The notes: a model not told the origin generated them from the sequence alone. Positions 11,564 through 21,929 are shown, counted from the stretch's first letter. The stretch is 64,000 nucleotides of DNA from Skeletonema tropicum (GCA_037178625.1 CM074130.1:2046001-2110000); one strand, 5' to 3'. Numbers and translations: made by a program.

Positions 11564-13190
11564 ATGATGATGGACCCCGCCGTCCTAGCTCTCGCCACGC
11601 TCGGCTTGGTAGATTCAATATCATTCATGATCGTCGCTCCATCATTGGCTTTTTATGTGGAGAAACTTGGAGGAACACAAGATGCATACGGATTCATATT
11701 GGCGGTGTACTCTTTTGCTTCATTTTGTGGCAAGCCGATATTAGGTAGATGGAGTGATGCTCATGGTTTCCTTGTGCCGTACATGGTATCAATTTCATTG
11801 TCGAATTTAGGAGGTCTTCTTTATGCACTGGCACCGGCATTTACATATTCACGACTAACATTTGTAGCACTTGGCAGAATATTAGGAGGTTTAGGAAGGG
11901 CCAATTCAGCATTGGGGTTCGCCTATGTAGCACGTGCTTTACCAGCATCCAAAAGGACATCTGTCACTGCTGCACTAGGTGGGGTCCAAATGATTGGAAT
12001 GGCGATTGCACCACTCTTCAGTGCATTGCTTGCAGATGTGAATTTTGATCTATTTGGAATTCATTTTGACAATTTGAATAGTGTTGGTCTGTTGCTGTTC
12101 GTTATCAATTTCTTATCACAAGTCTTGGTGTATTTTCTCTTGCCAGATCTTGCACCCAACAATTCAGACGAAGAATTTGATCAAGATAACAAAGAGTCAG
12201 AGTGGTCGAAAATGCTTCGATTTATAGTGACAATACCACATATCGGCATTCCATTTTTGACAATATTCACTTTCAATTTTAATTGGCAATTCATTGAAAC
12301 TGCATTGGCTCCTGCATCTGCTGATGCACTTGGTTGGGTGAGATTATTTTTCATGATTTGCCTATTCTATCTTTCTGTTGGGGAATCATTACTCATTGTT
12401 TGAGCATTTCTTTTTACTCAACCTAAATCATCAGAGTCCAGTTCAAGTGTCTTACGTTCTGGGTGCGATGGCTATTCTTGTATTTCTTGGTATGACATCT
12501 GTTCATAAGTTTTCTCAAATGGGAGTGACTGACTTCACCCTATTATGCTACGGCCTTTCGGCAAATGCACTTGGATACCTACTTCTCTATATTTCTTGGC
12601 AACGAGATGCCTCAGTTGCTGCTTTCGTCATTCCGGTTTTCATTTCTGCTGGGTCTTTCGCTTTCTTAGGCGCTCCAAATAGAAGCTTATTTTCGAAATC
12701 TGTCGACGCAACACCTGAACTTAGCGGGCTGGAAGGTACAATGCAGGCATTACTATCCATGGCATCCTCAGTTGGTGGGTTTACCGCGCCGAGTATGGTT
12801 GCTCATTACTGCTTGCGAACGCCTGCGATGGTGGATGCTAGTAGCGACGCCCGGGAGTTTACTCCAGTTGCCTTGCTCTCTCCCGCTTTGGGTTTTGTCA
12901 TTTTTGTCGCCAACATGGTTGTAGGTGAGCCCGAAGAGAAAATAGCAGAGATGACAGACTCTGACGAAAGTATATGTCACAAGGGCGAAGATATGAACGG
13001 TACAGAAGTAATGAGTGAAACGACCCCTCTGAATGGGGATAGACGGAAAAGCGACGGGGATAGCCCTCACAAATCGACTGGCAAAATTTACCAATCGAGA
13101 CGGCGTAGCCTTTTGGAGACTTCATTTATTCGTGGCTCTTGCAACATAGGCCCAAGTAGTGATGTCGACATTTTCACAGTAGATCCATAG
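11564..13190 (+). CDS. Major facilitator superfamily transporter
   Basis: This two-exon gene has a 97 bp intron at 12338-12434 (GTGAGA donor, CATCAG acceptor, phase 0) and encodes 509 residues. The N-terminal half has an MFS layout: a first helix with DSISFMIVAPSLAFYV, then the loop GKPILGRWSDAHG, which fits the family's G-x3-D-R-x-G signature between helices 2 and 3, then GRILGGLGRANSALGFAYVAR in helix 4. About twelve hydrophobic segments are visible across both exons. The C-terminal ~80 residues are hydrophilic and acidic, with a TTPLNGD stretch resembling a dileucine-type sorting region. The start at 11564 is the first Met of a MMMDP run just before helix 1. It resembles lysosomal/vacuolar MFS carriers (MFSD8-like), but the substrate cannot be told. 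It lies between the two RRM membrane-protein genes. Confidence 0.85.
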
Positions 13191-13243
13191 ATAATAACAC
13201 TTAATTCATTATTACAAGTCGCTTCTTATACTGTTTTTTACTT

Positions 13244-15211
13244 CTATCGTTGATGTAGCTTACAGATCATCACGGACACGCCTTGGACCTCGATTTCAGC
13301 AGTGCGGAAGCGCTCCAATGCTAGATCTACAGATCCTGACTGTACAAAACGCACAAAACCGAAACCTCTATCTAAAGCGACTGCTGCACCATCTATTGCT
13401 CCAAATTCCTTCAATGCATCGACTAAGTAGGCTCGACCGTGAGATGCATCGTTTGTCTTCCTCATCCCGGACACAAGGAGCACATCATTAGGGAAATCTT
13501 TCAACAGCTTCAAGCCTAAAATGGTAGCACAACAAAAGATAATCCTAGCTGCATCAAGAGGATGGAGAATACCAATTCGAACCATCAAGACCATTTTGTT
13601 CAGTATTTCCTCGAAGAATTCGTTCGAATCACCTGTAGATTGATGCTTTTTCAGCCAATCATATGTCTCAAACAAGAAATTCGCTTCTATTTCGCTTGGA
13701 TTTGAGGCTCCATCCAAGATATCCTCAGCTGTTGAGTCACTTTCACCAACCAGTACTTGTGTCATCGCAAGGCTCATCATACCTTCAGTATCAGCTAGCT
13801 GTGAAGTCACAGCCTCTCTCAGCTCCTCCAGTGAGGTGTCTATGTAACTGTCAAAAATGTCTGCGTCATTGCTTTGACTGAATTCACCAAGCATATCACT
13901 AGAAGTATCAGAACCATCTAAGTCTGTCATCAACATTGGAACGACAACATTGCCTTGCTCGGGCATATCTCCAGTTGTATAATGGTCAACTTGGATTGGA
14001 TCAGTCTGTGCTGCCTCTATATCTACTGTCTCAATGTCTATTACGTGGGATTCTTCATCTGCACAACTTTCGGGAGATTCTTTGTCTGGTTTGTCTGGAG
14101 GAACTTCTTGTACCTCGTCATCGATGACAATTGCAGTAGACAGTGCTTCTTCATTAGAGGTTTGCTCATTTTTCTTATGGTGCATCCATGTGAACATAAG
14201 AGCAACACAAACGACTGTTGAAACAAAAATCCCTACACCAAGACCAACTCCTAGACCTGACTTATCGGCAAGAGTTTTTGCAGACAAATCATCAATCGGT
14301 TGTAACGGTGAGGGAGCAAGCGTATCGGTAGTTTGTTGTGTGACTTCAGACTCGCCACTCATTCCAGCATTGGAGGAAAGTTCGGCAGTTGGTGATGCAT
14401 TATCTGTGCCTTGGTTCTCATTTACATTTTCGTTATATACACTTTCTCCATCTCCAGCTGCAAGGGATGCGACAGAGCCTTTTGTCGGTGACCCCGTTAT
14501 CATCCGTATAGGAGAAATAGTTGGACTCAACGACGCTACAGGACTGAGAGTTGGCACCTCCGTCGGATTTATTTCATTTTCATCAAGCATTACAAGTTCT
14601 ATTGCAACCAATCCAGGGGGGAAATTTCGTAGAGCCAATTCCTTCGTGAGAACAGTCATATTTTGACTGGCGTAAAACTGATCTGGATACTCTACTACGT
14701 TCTGAAAGAGCATATATCTGGTTGTATAAGTCATGGAATAACTTATCGATAGAATACTGGTCGTTTGATTGAAATCTTGGTCTACTTTGCAATTTGTGAC
14801 AATATGATTTGTAACTCCATATTCGAGCTTGTCAGTAAACGATTCCATGAACCTTTGAAAAATGGACAACTCAACAGGTTCAAATTCCTTTTCTGCCTGA
14901 AATATTTGATCATAATAGCCTTTAGCGGTGATAGTTATGTTGAGTGAGGGCATGGAACTTGGCATCGAAGATGGTTTCGAAGACGGTTCGGGTGATATCG
15001 TAGGACTAAATGACAAGGTAGGTTGCAATGACGGAATTGCCGACGGCGAAGCAGATCGGGAAGCCGTCGGTATCGGAGACACTGTAGGAGAGACTGACGA
15101 GGTTGGGGACTGCGTTGGCCCCATCGTCGGTGACTGTGCATATGTTTCATTCTGTCCATAAGTACACCGGCCCTCAATCAGAAGGAGAAAAAGAATCATG
15201 AACATCTTCAT
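13244..15211 (-). CDS. Type I membrane protein with Ser/Thr/Pro ectodomain and cytoplasmic RRM, copy 2
   Basis: This intact single-exon gene encodes 655 residues. Residues 1-19 are a signal peptide. Residues 25-90 are Ser/Thr/Pro repeats (SPT, PSS, SMP units). Residues ~91-210 are a folded extracellular region shared with copy 1 and containing several N-glycosylation sequons. A second Ser/Thr/Pro stretch follows at 214-305. Residues ~319-342 form one membrane helix (GLGVGLGVGIFVSTVVCVAL) ended by HHKK. Residues 345-505 are acidic, 508-575 are helical with FETYDWLKK and EEILNKMV, and ~577-652 are an RRM with RNP2 VLLVSGM and RNP1 RGFGFVRF 38 residues apart, as the fold requires. By topology the ectodomain faces the cell surface or a lumen and the RRM faces the cytosol. 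It ends 53 bp from the convergent MFS gene. It lacks the intron of copy 1, so it may be a retrocopy or have lost it. Confidence 0.88.
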   Translation of the reverse strand: MKMFMILFLLLIEGRCTYGQNETYAQSPTMGPTQSPTSSVSPTVSPIPTASRSASPSAIPSLQPTLSFSPTISPEPSSKPSSMPSSMPSLNITITAKGYYDQIFQAEKEFEPVELSIFQRFMESFTDKLEYGVTNHIVTNCKVDQDFNQTTSILSISYSMTYTTRYMLFQNVVEYPDQFYASQNMTVLTKELALRNFPPGLVAIELVMLDENEINPTEVPTLSPVASLSPTISPIRMITGSPTKGSVASLAAGDGESVYNENVNENQGTDNASPTAELSSNAGMSGESEVTQQTTDTLAPSPLQPIDDLSAKTLADKSGLGVGLGVGIFVSTVVCVALMFTWMHHKKNEQTSNEEALSTAIVIDDEVQEVPPDKPDKESPESCADEESHVIDIETVDIEAAQTDPIQVDHYTTGDMPEQGNVVVPMLMTDLDGSDTSSDMLGEFSQSNDADIFDSYIDTSLEELREAVTSQLADTEGMMSLAMTQVLVGESDSTAEDILDGASNPSEIEANFLFETYDWLKKHQSTGDSNEFFEEILNKMVLMVRIGILHPLDAARIIFCCATILGLKLLKDFPNDVLLVSGMRKTNDASHGRAYLVDALKEFGAIDGAAVALDRGFGFVRFVQSGSVDLALERFRTAEIEVQGVSVMICKLHQR

Positions 15212-15837
15212 CTTTTTAAGATATGGGCGGCCAGTTCAATGGTATAAAAGAAGAAGATAGCATTACAACGCAGCGTTTCCCTCGCTCTCTCTCTCTCTAG
15301 CTGCAATCGATCAGTGTGTTTTTGGTTCTTGATCTTGCTCAACTTTTTTGACTGTTTTCGGTTAGCCTACTCCTTGAGAGATCGTGCGAAAGGCGTTTCT
15401 ATTCAGTCATAGTGCGTGTAGTGCAAAACGTGAGAAAGCCCGTTGAAAACGATGCATCGGGACTGGAAAGATACTAAGTAAGTAGGAGTAAGTATTCCTT
15501 TAATCTATCTATCTCTAAGTACTTATGAGGTAGGAGTGGAGAGTCTTCATTCGGGACAGTCTTCGGGTCATTTGTCATTTTTTTGATTATTGTCGGGCGG
15601 GGCGGGGCGGCGGGGTCGAAGATACCTCTATCATAGATAAGTAATAAGAGGTACAAGTAGGGTAAATGTAGCCATTTATTTTGTGGCGCTTTGAAGTTGT
15701 GTTGTTGTTGTTCCTGTACTTATGTTCCAAGTTCCAAGTTCCAAGCAAAGGGCTTGTTCGGTCATCAGTCATGGAAACAAAGTCATTTTTATCATCACAA
15801 GTATCAATTTACAGGGAGGAAAAAAGGCGTTGCTGAG
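15212..15837. other. Intergenic
   Basis: This lies between two divergent genes. It holds a CT-dinucleotide run (~15285-15300), copies of the AGTACTTA/TAGGAGTA-type motif (15470-15540) and a G-rich block (15596-15615). In-frame open sequence extends upstream of the transporter from 15691, but it is Cys-rich and unlike a conserved N-terminus. Confidence 0.55.
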
Positions 15838-17232
15838 ATGGCACAGCGTCGTTCAGCAGATGATTGCCCTACAACGCCATCCAAAGCAGACAAACGCATC
15901 TTCAATTCACCAGCAAATAATCGCGCTAACAACATGAGTTCACTGTTGAGCAACAAAATTGAGGCACTACCAAGATCAGTTCAATTTATAACTTTGGCAC
16001 TATCTGTCTTTTTCTTTTTTGGAATTCACAATGTTTTGCAAGAGGCAATGATAAATACCCAAGGATTTACTTTTGGTGTCATGTTGGGATGGATGGAAGT
16101 ACTTGGTGTCACGCTCTGCAGCGGTCTAGAACGATCATCATTACCTTTCATTGGAAACGGCGAGTCTAAGAAAAAGATGGTTGCACCAATATGCGCATAT
16201 CCTCTGCTGACTCTCTGTCTATCGATGAGCTCGAGTCTTGCTAGCTGGAGCCTAAATTACATCAACTTTCCTACCAAGGTGGTGTTTCGAAGCTGTAAAT
16301 TGCTGCCTACAATGTTATTGGCAGTCGTCATGGGAAATTCAAAACGGTTCACTGTTATCGAGATTGCGAGTGCCATAGCAGTATGTGCTGGATTAATAAT
16401 ATTTGCTGCAGGTGATTGGTCGTTGAGCAAGCCTCAATTTCATCCGTTTGGTTTGACACTTGTTACACTGAGTGTATTTGCCGATGCAGTTCTTCCAAAT
16501 GCACAGGAGAAAATCTTTCGTACGTATGATGCTTCAAAAAGTGAAGTGATGTTTTTTACCAACGTCTTCACTTTGATGCTCCAGACAGGAAGCACTTTGT
16601 TGAGTGGAGATCTGATGGGATTCGTCCATTTCGTGATGGGCAAGCCAAAGGTGGAAGAGACTAATTATTTTTCATTCCTGATGGCAACAACACCTGAACA
16701 ACAACACCGCAATCTACTTGAAGAAGAATCATTAGAGTTGCCTCATGGAACTGGTCTAAGACGGACATTCTTGTTATATGTGATTGCTTATGTGCTCATT
16801 TCTCACATTGCAGTGAGTGCGCACACTCAAGTAGTCAGAAAGTTTGGTGGAGTCGCTGCTGTTTTCGTTGGAACAGCACGAAAGGGTATGACGCTAGTTC
16901 TGAGCTTTGTTTTATTTCCAAAAGAGAGTAATTGGAAGTATGCAGCAGGTGCCGTATTAGTATTAGGAGGCTTGACTGTGGCAAGCTTGGAAAAGCAGCG
17001 CAATAGAAAGAAGAAGGACAGCACAATTGAAGCGGATGGTAATCAATTGCCCTTCCCGGAAGGTGGCAAACGCAGTGATCCGCTTGAACTACCAAGTCTT
17101 CCACTTGATTTAGATCATAACCCAGGCGGTGGAAGCGACACCGATATTGAAAGCAGGCCATTGCTTGATGTAGAGATGGGTAGTCATCGATCTCCTCCGT
17201 CAAGTTCCAATGCACCTCAGCGCAGACGATGA
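15838..17232 (+). CDS. UAA-family nucleotide-sugar/PAPS transporter (SLC35B2/B3-like)
   Basis: This single-exon protein has 464 residues and about ten hydrophobic segments. The central signature NYINFPTKVVFRSCKLLPTM closely matches the UAA family (SLC35B), whose members exchange nucleotide sugars or PAPS across the Golgi or ER membrane. Later features of the family include the DAVLPNAQEKIF segment and the helix with FGGVAAVFVGTARKGMTLVL. A soluble acidic C-terminal tail of ~90 residues follows. PAPS transport is the best guess because the motif is closest to PAPST, which would feed sulfation of surface polysaccharides, but substrate assignment from sequence alone is weak. The start at 15838 is the first Met that gives a short soluble N-terminus; an upstream in-frame ATG at 15691 is possible. 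Confidence 0.85.
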   Translation: MAQRRSADDCPTTPSKADKRIFNSPANNRANNMSSLLSNKIEALPRSVQFITLALSVFFFFGIHNVLQEAMINTQGFTFGVMLGWMEVLGVTLCSGLERSSLPFIGNGESKKKMVAPICAYPLLTLCLSMSSSLASWSLNYINFPTKVVFRSCKLLPTMLLAVVMGNSKRFTVIEIASAIAVCAGLIIFAAGDWSLSKPQFHPFGLTLVTLSVFADAVLPNAQEKIFRTYDASKSEVMFFTNVFTLMLQTGSTLLSGDLMGFVHFVMGKPKVEETNYFSFLMATTPEQQHRNLLEEESLELPHGTGLRRTFLLYVIAYVLISHIAVSAHTQVVRKFGGVAAVFVGTARKGMTLVLSFVLFPKESNWKYAAGAVLVLGGLTVASLEKQRNRKKKDSTIEADGNQLPFPEGGKRSDPLELPSLPLDLDHNPGGGSDTDIESRPLLDVEMGSHRSPPSSSNAPQRRR

Positions 17233-17443
17233 AGAATACATGTAAATAAGAAGTTATACAAATAATTCAGCTAATGACGTATCAGATCTATCTTCCAGCA
17301 ACAAAGGTGAACATTCTAAGCTCGAGAGAAAAGTATGAGGAAAACAGCATTTGAAGGAACACCAAGCCTCGAATTCTACAACACTGCAGAGCAGCGCTAC
17401 ATCAAAAAAGAGATCCCGTTCACTTCTACGTACTGCATACACC

Positions 17444-18697
17444 TTATTGATATTCCAGAACACCTATGAAGTCATTATGAAGAGAACCCAAGTACACTTT
17501 TCCATCCCGACCCTCCGTAACTCCTGTTATGAAACCAATATCGACCCCTGTTGGATCCTGATATATTTGCTTGACGGTAGGTCTGCTTGATTCATCTCCA
17601 CGATGAACGATTGCAACCCCACCGTAGGGCTTGGGTTTTGGGGTTAGCCCACGAGGAAGGAGCATCAGGATTGACCTAACGAACCTACTCAGAACTGGAG
17701 GTTGCATGTTGAATAGTGCCTTCAAGTCAGGTGTGTAAGGCACAGGCATTGCAACAAAGCAGAGCGAACTATGGAAGGAACAATCAATACCATCTAAAAA
17801 TCCTGGAAAATCAGTCAGTATTGTTTCAAGCTGTCCCTCTTGTTCACCTGTCAAATGGTACTTCATCACCTTGCCTTCGAAAGTGGATGTAAAAAGAACA
17901 AAACTTTCATTTGCATCCACAGCAACACCATTTGCAAAAAGTGCCGCACCAGAAGCAAGCACGTCAACCTCTCCAGTTTCGGGTTTGTAGCGTAACAATC
18001 TTCCACTTTTCAATCCCCGAATGCCTTCCAGCTTGGAAGGATACATAGAATCCCACTTTCCAGTGTTTGGATCGCGATCTATCTTGATGTCAGTTGCATC
18101 AGAGAAATACACATGCCCGGTCCTCGGCCCGACATCAACATCATCTGCATACGCTATATCAGACCACGACCCATCTTGTAGTTGGAATCTTGAAGCTACC
18201 AATTCCACAATAGGTTGGGGTTTACGATCTAAGCAAATTCGACAAAGACCTTTCAAATTATCAGCAAAGTAAAGGCAGCTGTTGCTGTCAAACTTTCCTC
18301 CAAGTGCTTGACCGATACCGAGGTCTACAACTAATGTAACTTTTGCCGTCATGATCGATGCATCATCTTCACTTTTTTGCTGAATGTCGGTAATCGAAAC
18401 TAACTTGGATGGCTGTTCTGTCAACGTGTACATGGTACCGCTATTATCGAATATGATAGTTTCAGGAGCTACCAAAAGACGTGTCGATCCCTCTTCCCCG
18501 ACTCGCTCGTAAATTTTTGTAAGCTTTCCACTAGATAGACGCAAAGATACATTTGATGAATCTAATGGTGCACCAGAATGACGATTGCTTGGAGCCAAGT
18601 CGACAGCTCGTCCATGAGGAAACTGCGTTGAGACGAGTTGATGTATGCATACAGCAACGATGATTACTGAGGCGATAGCTATGGGATTGCCAACCAT
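17444..18697 (-). CDS. Strictosidine-synthase-like (APMAP-type) propeller protein
   Basis: This is a single-exon protein of 417 residues. A hydrophobic N-terminal helix (residues 5-24) suggests a signal anchor. It is followed by a six-bladed beta-propeller of the strictosidine synthase/APMAP family, with the typical segments APETIIFDNSGTMYT, YFADNLKGLCRI, DDVDVGPRTGHVYFSDAT, SGRLLRYKPETGEVDVL and FANGVAVDANESFVLF. Family members outside alkaloid plants are mostly lactonase/arylesterase-like or of unknown activity, so a calcium-dependent hydrolase is only a possibility and no alkaloid role is implied. It is divergent from the HisRS gene. Confidence 0.85.
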   Translation of the reverse strand: MVGNPIAIASVIIVAVCIHQLVSTQFPHGRAVDLAPSNRHSGAPLDSSNVSLRLSSGKLTKIYERVGEEGSTRLLVAPETIIFDNSGTMYTLTEQPSKLVSITDIQQKSEDDASIMTAKVTLVVDLGIGQALGGKFDSNSCLYFADNLKGLCRICLDRKPQPIVELVASRFQLQDGSWSDIAYADDVDVGPRTGHVYFSDATDIKIDRDPNTGKWDSMYPSKLEGIRGLKSGRLLRYKPETGEVDVLASGAALFANGVAVDANESFVLFTSTFEGKVMKYHLTGEQEGQLETILTDFPGFLDGIDCSFHSSLCFVAMPVPYTPDLKALFNMQPPVLSRFVRSILMLLPRGLTPKPKPYGGVAIVHRGDESSRPTVKQIYQDPTGVDIGFITGVTEGRDGKVYLGSLHNDFIGVLEYQ

Positions 18698-19139
18698 ATC
18701 TTATGTTGTTTATGTCCTGAACAATACCACAAACTTATTCTAGAGGAGTACATCATGAACAAACAAAGCAACAGCTAGCTCAGGCAGGCTGCATCGCATA
18801 TCTTGACCGAGACCAAGACCCATCAAGGCAAGACCTCGCTCTGCATGCATTTTTGCCCTTCTGACTTTTGATACTTACCCGATCTTACCCCGCCCCCTGC
18901 TTTGCCCTACGATGTCGTAATGGGGTACTTCTACTCCCCAAATCTGGCGGTTCCCTTCTCTGAAGAGTTCCCCCTCTTCGCTCGGCGGAGAAGAACAGAC
19001 GGAGACCGCGCCTCCTCCCCTTTTTTGCACGCACCTCCATGTCTCTCTCCGCGCCGCCTCTAGTGCTCTCACTCCAGCTAACACGGTTGCTGTTGGTAGC
19101 TGTGTACACAACCGGCAATTGCAACGAAGTACTATTACA
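18698..19139. other. Divergent intergenic region
   Basis: This 442 bp region lies between the strictosidine-synthase-like gene and HisRS and probably holds both promoters. The half nearest HisRS is rich in pyrimidines (CT-rich). Open sequence runs upstream of the HisRS ATG but contains no earlier in-frame ATG close by. Confidence 0.5.
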
Positions 19140-21929
19140 ATGACCCGCACCATCCTCGTCGGCAAAGCACGCCGAATCACTCTCGATGAGCTCGCCTCCA
19201 TCGCCACCGGCTCTGCGAAGTTGGAAATGCAGCAGCAACAAAACGAGGGAGAGGAGGAGGCGGAACAGCCGCAACCGTTGGTAGATGTAGCTGCTGCACT
19301 CCAGAAATTGTCATTAGATACTTCTTCTAGTGGAGATTTGCTATCTTCTGAGGCAACTATTGCATCTCTTACCCTTTTGGCGTTAACAATCTCGCAGGGT
19401 CGGATTATTCGAGGCGATTGTGCTGCGAAACTTTCTTCGGCGATTGTCGATATTGTGAACAGTGGGGAATCTCTTCGATTACCATCTAATGCTGATGGAT
19501 TCGCTTCCAGCGTCAATGAGTTGGTAGGGGGAGAACTGGCAATTTTGGAGAACGGACCTTATTTGGGACGTTTGATTTCGATTGCTAGGATCTCGTTGTG
19601 TCTGAACAAAGCACGTACGCTCTCGTCCAAATCCATTTCTGATCCGATTGCATCCCTATCCATTGAGCGTTTGGGCTCTACACTCTCTATTGAATCGTTC
19701 TCTTCAACCAACTATGATGAGCTTCGCCCTCACCGCGGTTGCATTGAAAGCGCCTCAGTCATCCGTGCTTGCTTGCAAGGATCTACAATTGTAGCGGCCA
19801 ATGAAAAGAGTGTGACACCCAGCTCTGATGATAACTGCAAGTATGCCAAGTCAACTCCTCAATACCATGGTCCTTCCCGGGAATCTATTGCTAGTGCTTG
19901 TAAGACTATGGAATTGGAAATGAATTGCTCTGAAATGAATGGTTCTGCTTCCTTGGATGATACCGTCGCACTGTTGGCTGCAAAGAGTGTCTTGGAAAGT
20001 GTGCTGACGTTGACTACAGGATCCTTGATGCGATGCGGAAGTAACACTGAAACTGCACAGACAGGCACAATCTGCAACTTGGCGGAAGTGGCACCATCTT
20101 TGGAAGCTGCTATTGTGGCTCTACAGAATAGTCTTGAGAGCGAAGCCAAGTTGGGCTGTCAGTTCGTTGCCGATGAACTAGCAAAGAAAGAGGCTGAGCT
20201 GAAAGCCAAAGAAGAGGAGAAAGCCAAACGTATTGCAGCCCGTGGTGCCAACAACAATCCCAATGCGTCTGGTGACGGGAAAGATGAATTTGCTGGAATG
20301 TCTGAGGCACAGAAAGCCAAAATATTGAAGAAACGTGCAGAGAAGGAGGCAAAGGCTGCTAAAAAGGCAAAAGCAAAGAAGGCCAAGGCTGCTGGTGGAG
20401 CGGCTGCACTTACTTCTATCTTTGGTGCTGGTACCGCTGCGATTTATCCATTGTTAAGTGCAAAATCAGACCTCGGAGATGAGGCACTCCTTGCAGAGCT
20501 GGAACAGGCGATCGAAACCTTGTTATCAGGAGGAATGCAACGGAAGCCCAAGGTTGCTAAGGGTACGCGTGACTATCTTCCTGAACAGATGGCTATCCGT
20601 GATAAAGCATTTACTATTATTCGACGAGTGTTCAAGCGTCACGGAGCTGTTGAAATCGATACGCCAGTGTTCGAGTTGAAGGAAACCCTAACTGGAAAAT
20701 ACGGTGAAGATTCCAAACTGATTTATGACTTGGCTGATCAAGGTGGTGAGCTTTTGGCGTTGAGGTATGACTTAACTGTACCCTTTGCTCGCTTTTTGGC
20801 TGTCAACGCAGTTGGAAATATTAAGAGGTTCCACATTGGAAAAGTTTACAGGCGAGACCAACCGCAGCTATCCAAAGGACGTTATCGCGAGTTTTATCAA
20901 TGTGACTTTGATATTGCTGGTGTGTATGGAAGGATGGTGCCTGACTCAGAGTGTCTAGCAGTTGCATGCGAAATCTTGGACTCCTTGCCCATTGGAGACT
21001 TTGGTATCAAGTTGAATCACCGCAGATTGTTGGATGCCATCCTAGACTTGTGTGGTGTTCCCGCTGATAAGTTTAGGACTATCTGTAGTGCAGTTGACAA
21101 GTTAGACAAGGAGCCCTGGAGCGAGGTCCGCCGTGAAATGGTCGAAGACAAGGGATTAACTGGAGATGTCGCAGACAAAATTGGAGAATTTGTTGTGCTG
21201 AAGGGAAAGCCCTGGGACTTGTACAATTCACTCATGGATTCCAAGAGGTTTGGAAACCACAAGGGTGCTTCGGAAGCAATGGAAGATTTGCGAATCTTGT
21301 TTGAATATTTGGAAGCCATGGACAAACTCAAATTCATCTCATTCGACTTGAGTTTGGCACGTGGATTGGATTACTACACTGGCGTAATTTATGAGGCAGT
21401 GTGTATGAATGGAAATACGCAGGTAGGAAGTATTGGAGGTGGTGGCAGATATGATACACTCGTGTCTATGTTCCAAGAAGCTGGTAAAGTTACACCTTGT
21501 GTAGGTGTTAGTGTTGGTATTGAGCGTGTATTCACTCTGATGGAGGAACGCCTTCGTCAAGAGCAAGGCGGATCGATCAAACAACCCAACGTAACAGTCC
21601 TTGTCGCATCAGCGGGAGACAACATGTTGCGTGAGCGTATGAAGCTGACTAACGTTTTGTGGGATGCCAATATCTCAGCTGAATTCAGTCAGCAGGAGAA
21701 TCCCAAACTCAAATTTGAGATTGCGAATGCTTTGGATAGACAAATTCCTTTCATGGTGATCGTTGGTGAAGAGGAAGCCAAGCAAGGCAAATGCAAGGTA
21801 AAGGATTTGAACGCAAGAACAGAGGAAACCGTGTGCGTAAGTGACCTTGTGAAGACACTCCGTTCCAAGGGTGTTGTTCCAGTTGGATGTGAGTTCGCAA
21901 TGGAGATGCTGAATGGCGAAAGTGATTAA
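19140..21929 (+). CDS. Histidyl-tRNA synthetase with ammonia-lyase-like N-terminal domain
   Basis: This single-exon protein has 929 residues. The C-terminal ~450 residues are a complete class II HisRS: entry at KGTRDYLPEQM, motif 2 with GKVYRRDQP and GRYREFYQCDFD (~565-590), the histidine-specific LARGLDYYTG (~739), GSIGGGGRYD, motif 3 GVSVGIERVF (~786), then an anticodon-binding domain. It charges tRNA-His with histidine. A Lys/Ala/Glu-rich coiled linker lies at ~340-430. The first ~330 residues resemble the aromatic-ammonia-lyase (HAL/PAL) fold: RRITLDELASIATGSAKLEM near the start, LRPHRGCIESASVIRACLQGS, and YHGPSRESIASACKTMELEM followed by N. No MIO-forming Ala-Ser-Gly is visible, so lyase activity is unlikely. 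The first ATG of the frame is at 19140. No second HisRS gene is seen here, so dual targeting cannot be judged. Confidence 0.95.
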   Translation: MTRTILVGKARRITLDELASIATGSAKLEMQQQQNEGEEEAEQPQPLVDVAAALQKLSLDTSSSGDLLSSEATIASLTLLALTISQGRIIRGDCAAKLSSAIVDIVNSGESLRLPSNADGFASSVNELVGGELAILENGPYLGRLISIARISLCLNKARTLSSKSISDPIASLSIERLGSTLSIESFSSTNYDELRPHRGCIESASVIRACLQGSTIVAANEKSVTPSSDDNCKYAKSTPQYHGPSRESIASACKTMELEMNCSEMNGSASLDDTVALLAAKSVLESVLTLTTGSLMRCGSNTETAQTGTICNLAEVAPSLEAAIVALQNSLESEAKLGCQFVADELAKKEAELKAKEEEKAKRIAARGANNNPNASGDGKDEFAGMSEAQKAKILKKRAEKEAKAAKKAKAKKAKAAGGAAALTSIFGAGTAAIYPLLSAKSDLGDEALLAELEQAIETLLSGGMQRKPKVAKGTRDYLPEQMAIRDKAFTIIRRVFKRHGAVEIDTPVFELKETLTGKYGEDSKLIYDLADQGGELLALRYDLTVPFARFLAVNAVGNIKRFHIGKVYRRDQPQLSKGRYREFYQCDFDIAGVYGRMVPDSECLAVACEILDSLPIGDFGIKLNHRRLLDAILDLCGVPADKFRTICSAVDKLDKEPWSEVRREMVEDKGLTGDVADKIGEFVVLKGKPWDLYNSLMDSKRFGNHKGASEAMEDLRILFEYLEAMDKLKFISFDLSLARGLDYYTGVIYEAVCMNGNTQVGSIGGGGRYDTLVSMFQEAGKVTPCVGVSVGIERVFTLMEERLRQEQGGSIKQPNVTVLVASAGDNMLRERMKLTNVLWDANISAEFSQQENPKLKFEIANALDRQIPFMVIVGEEEAKQGKCKVKDLNARTEETVCVSDLVKTLRSKGVVPVGCEFAMEMLNGESD

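Noticed and set aside
14928..15161. Plus-strand Gly/Val/Asp-rich frame
   Set aside because: It is antisense to the Ser/Pro region of the second RRM membrane protein.
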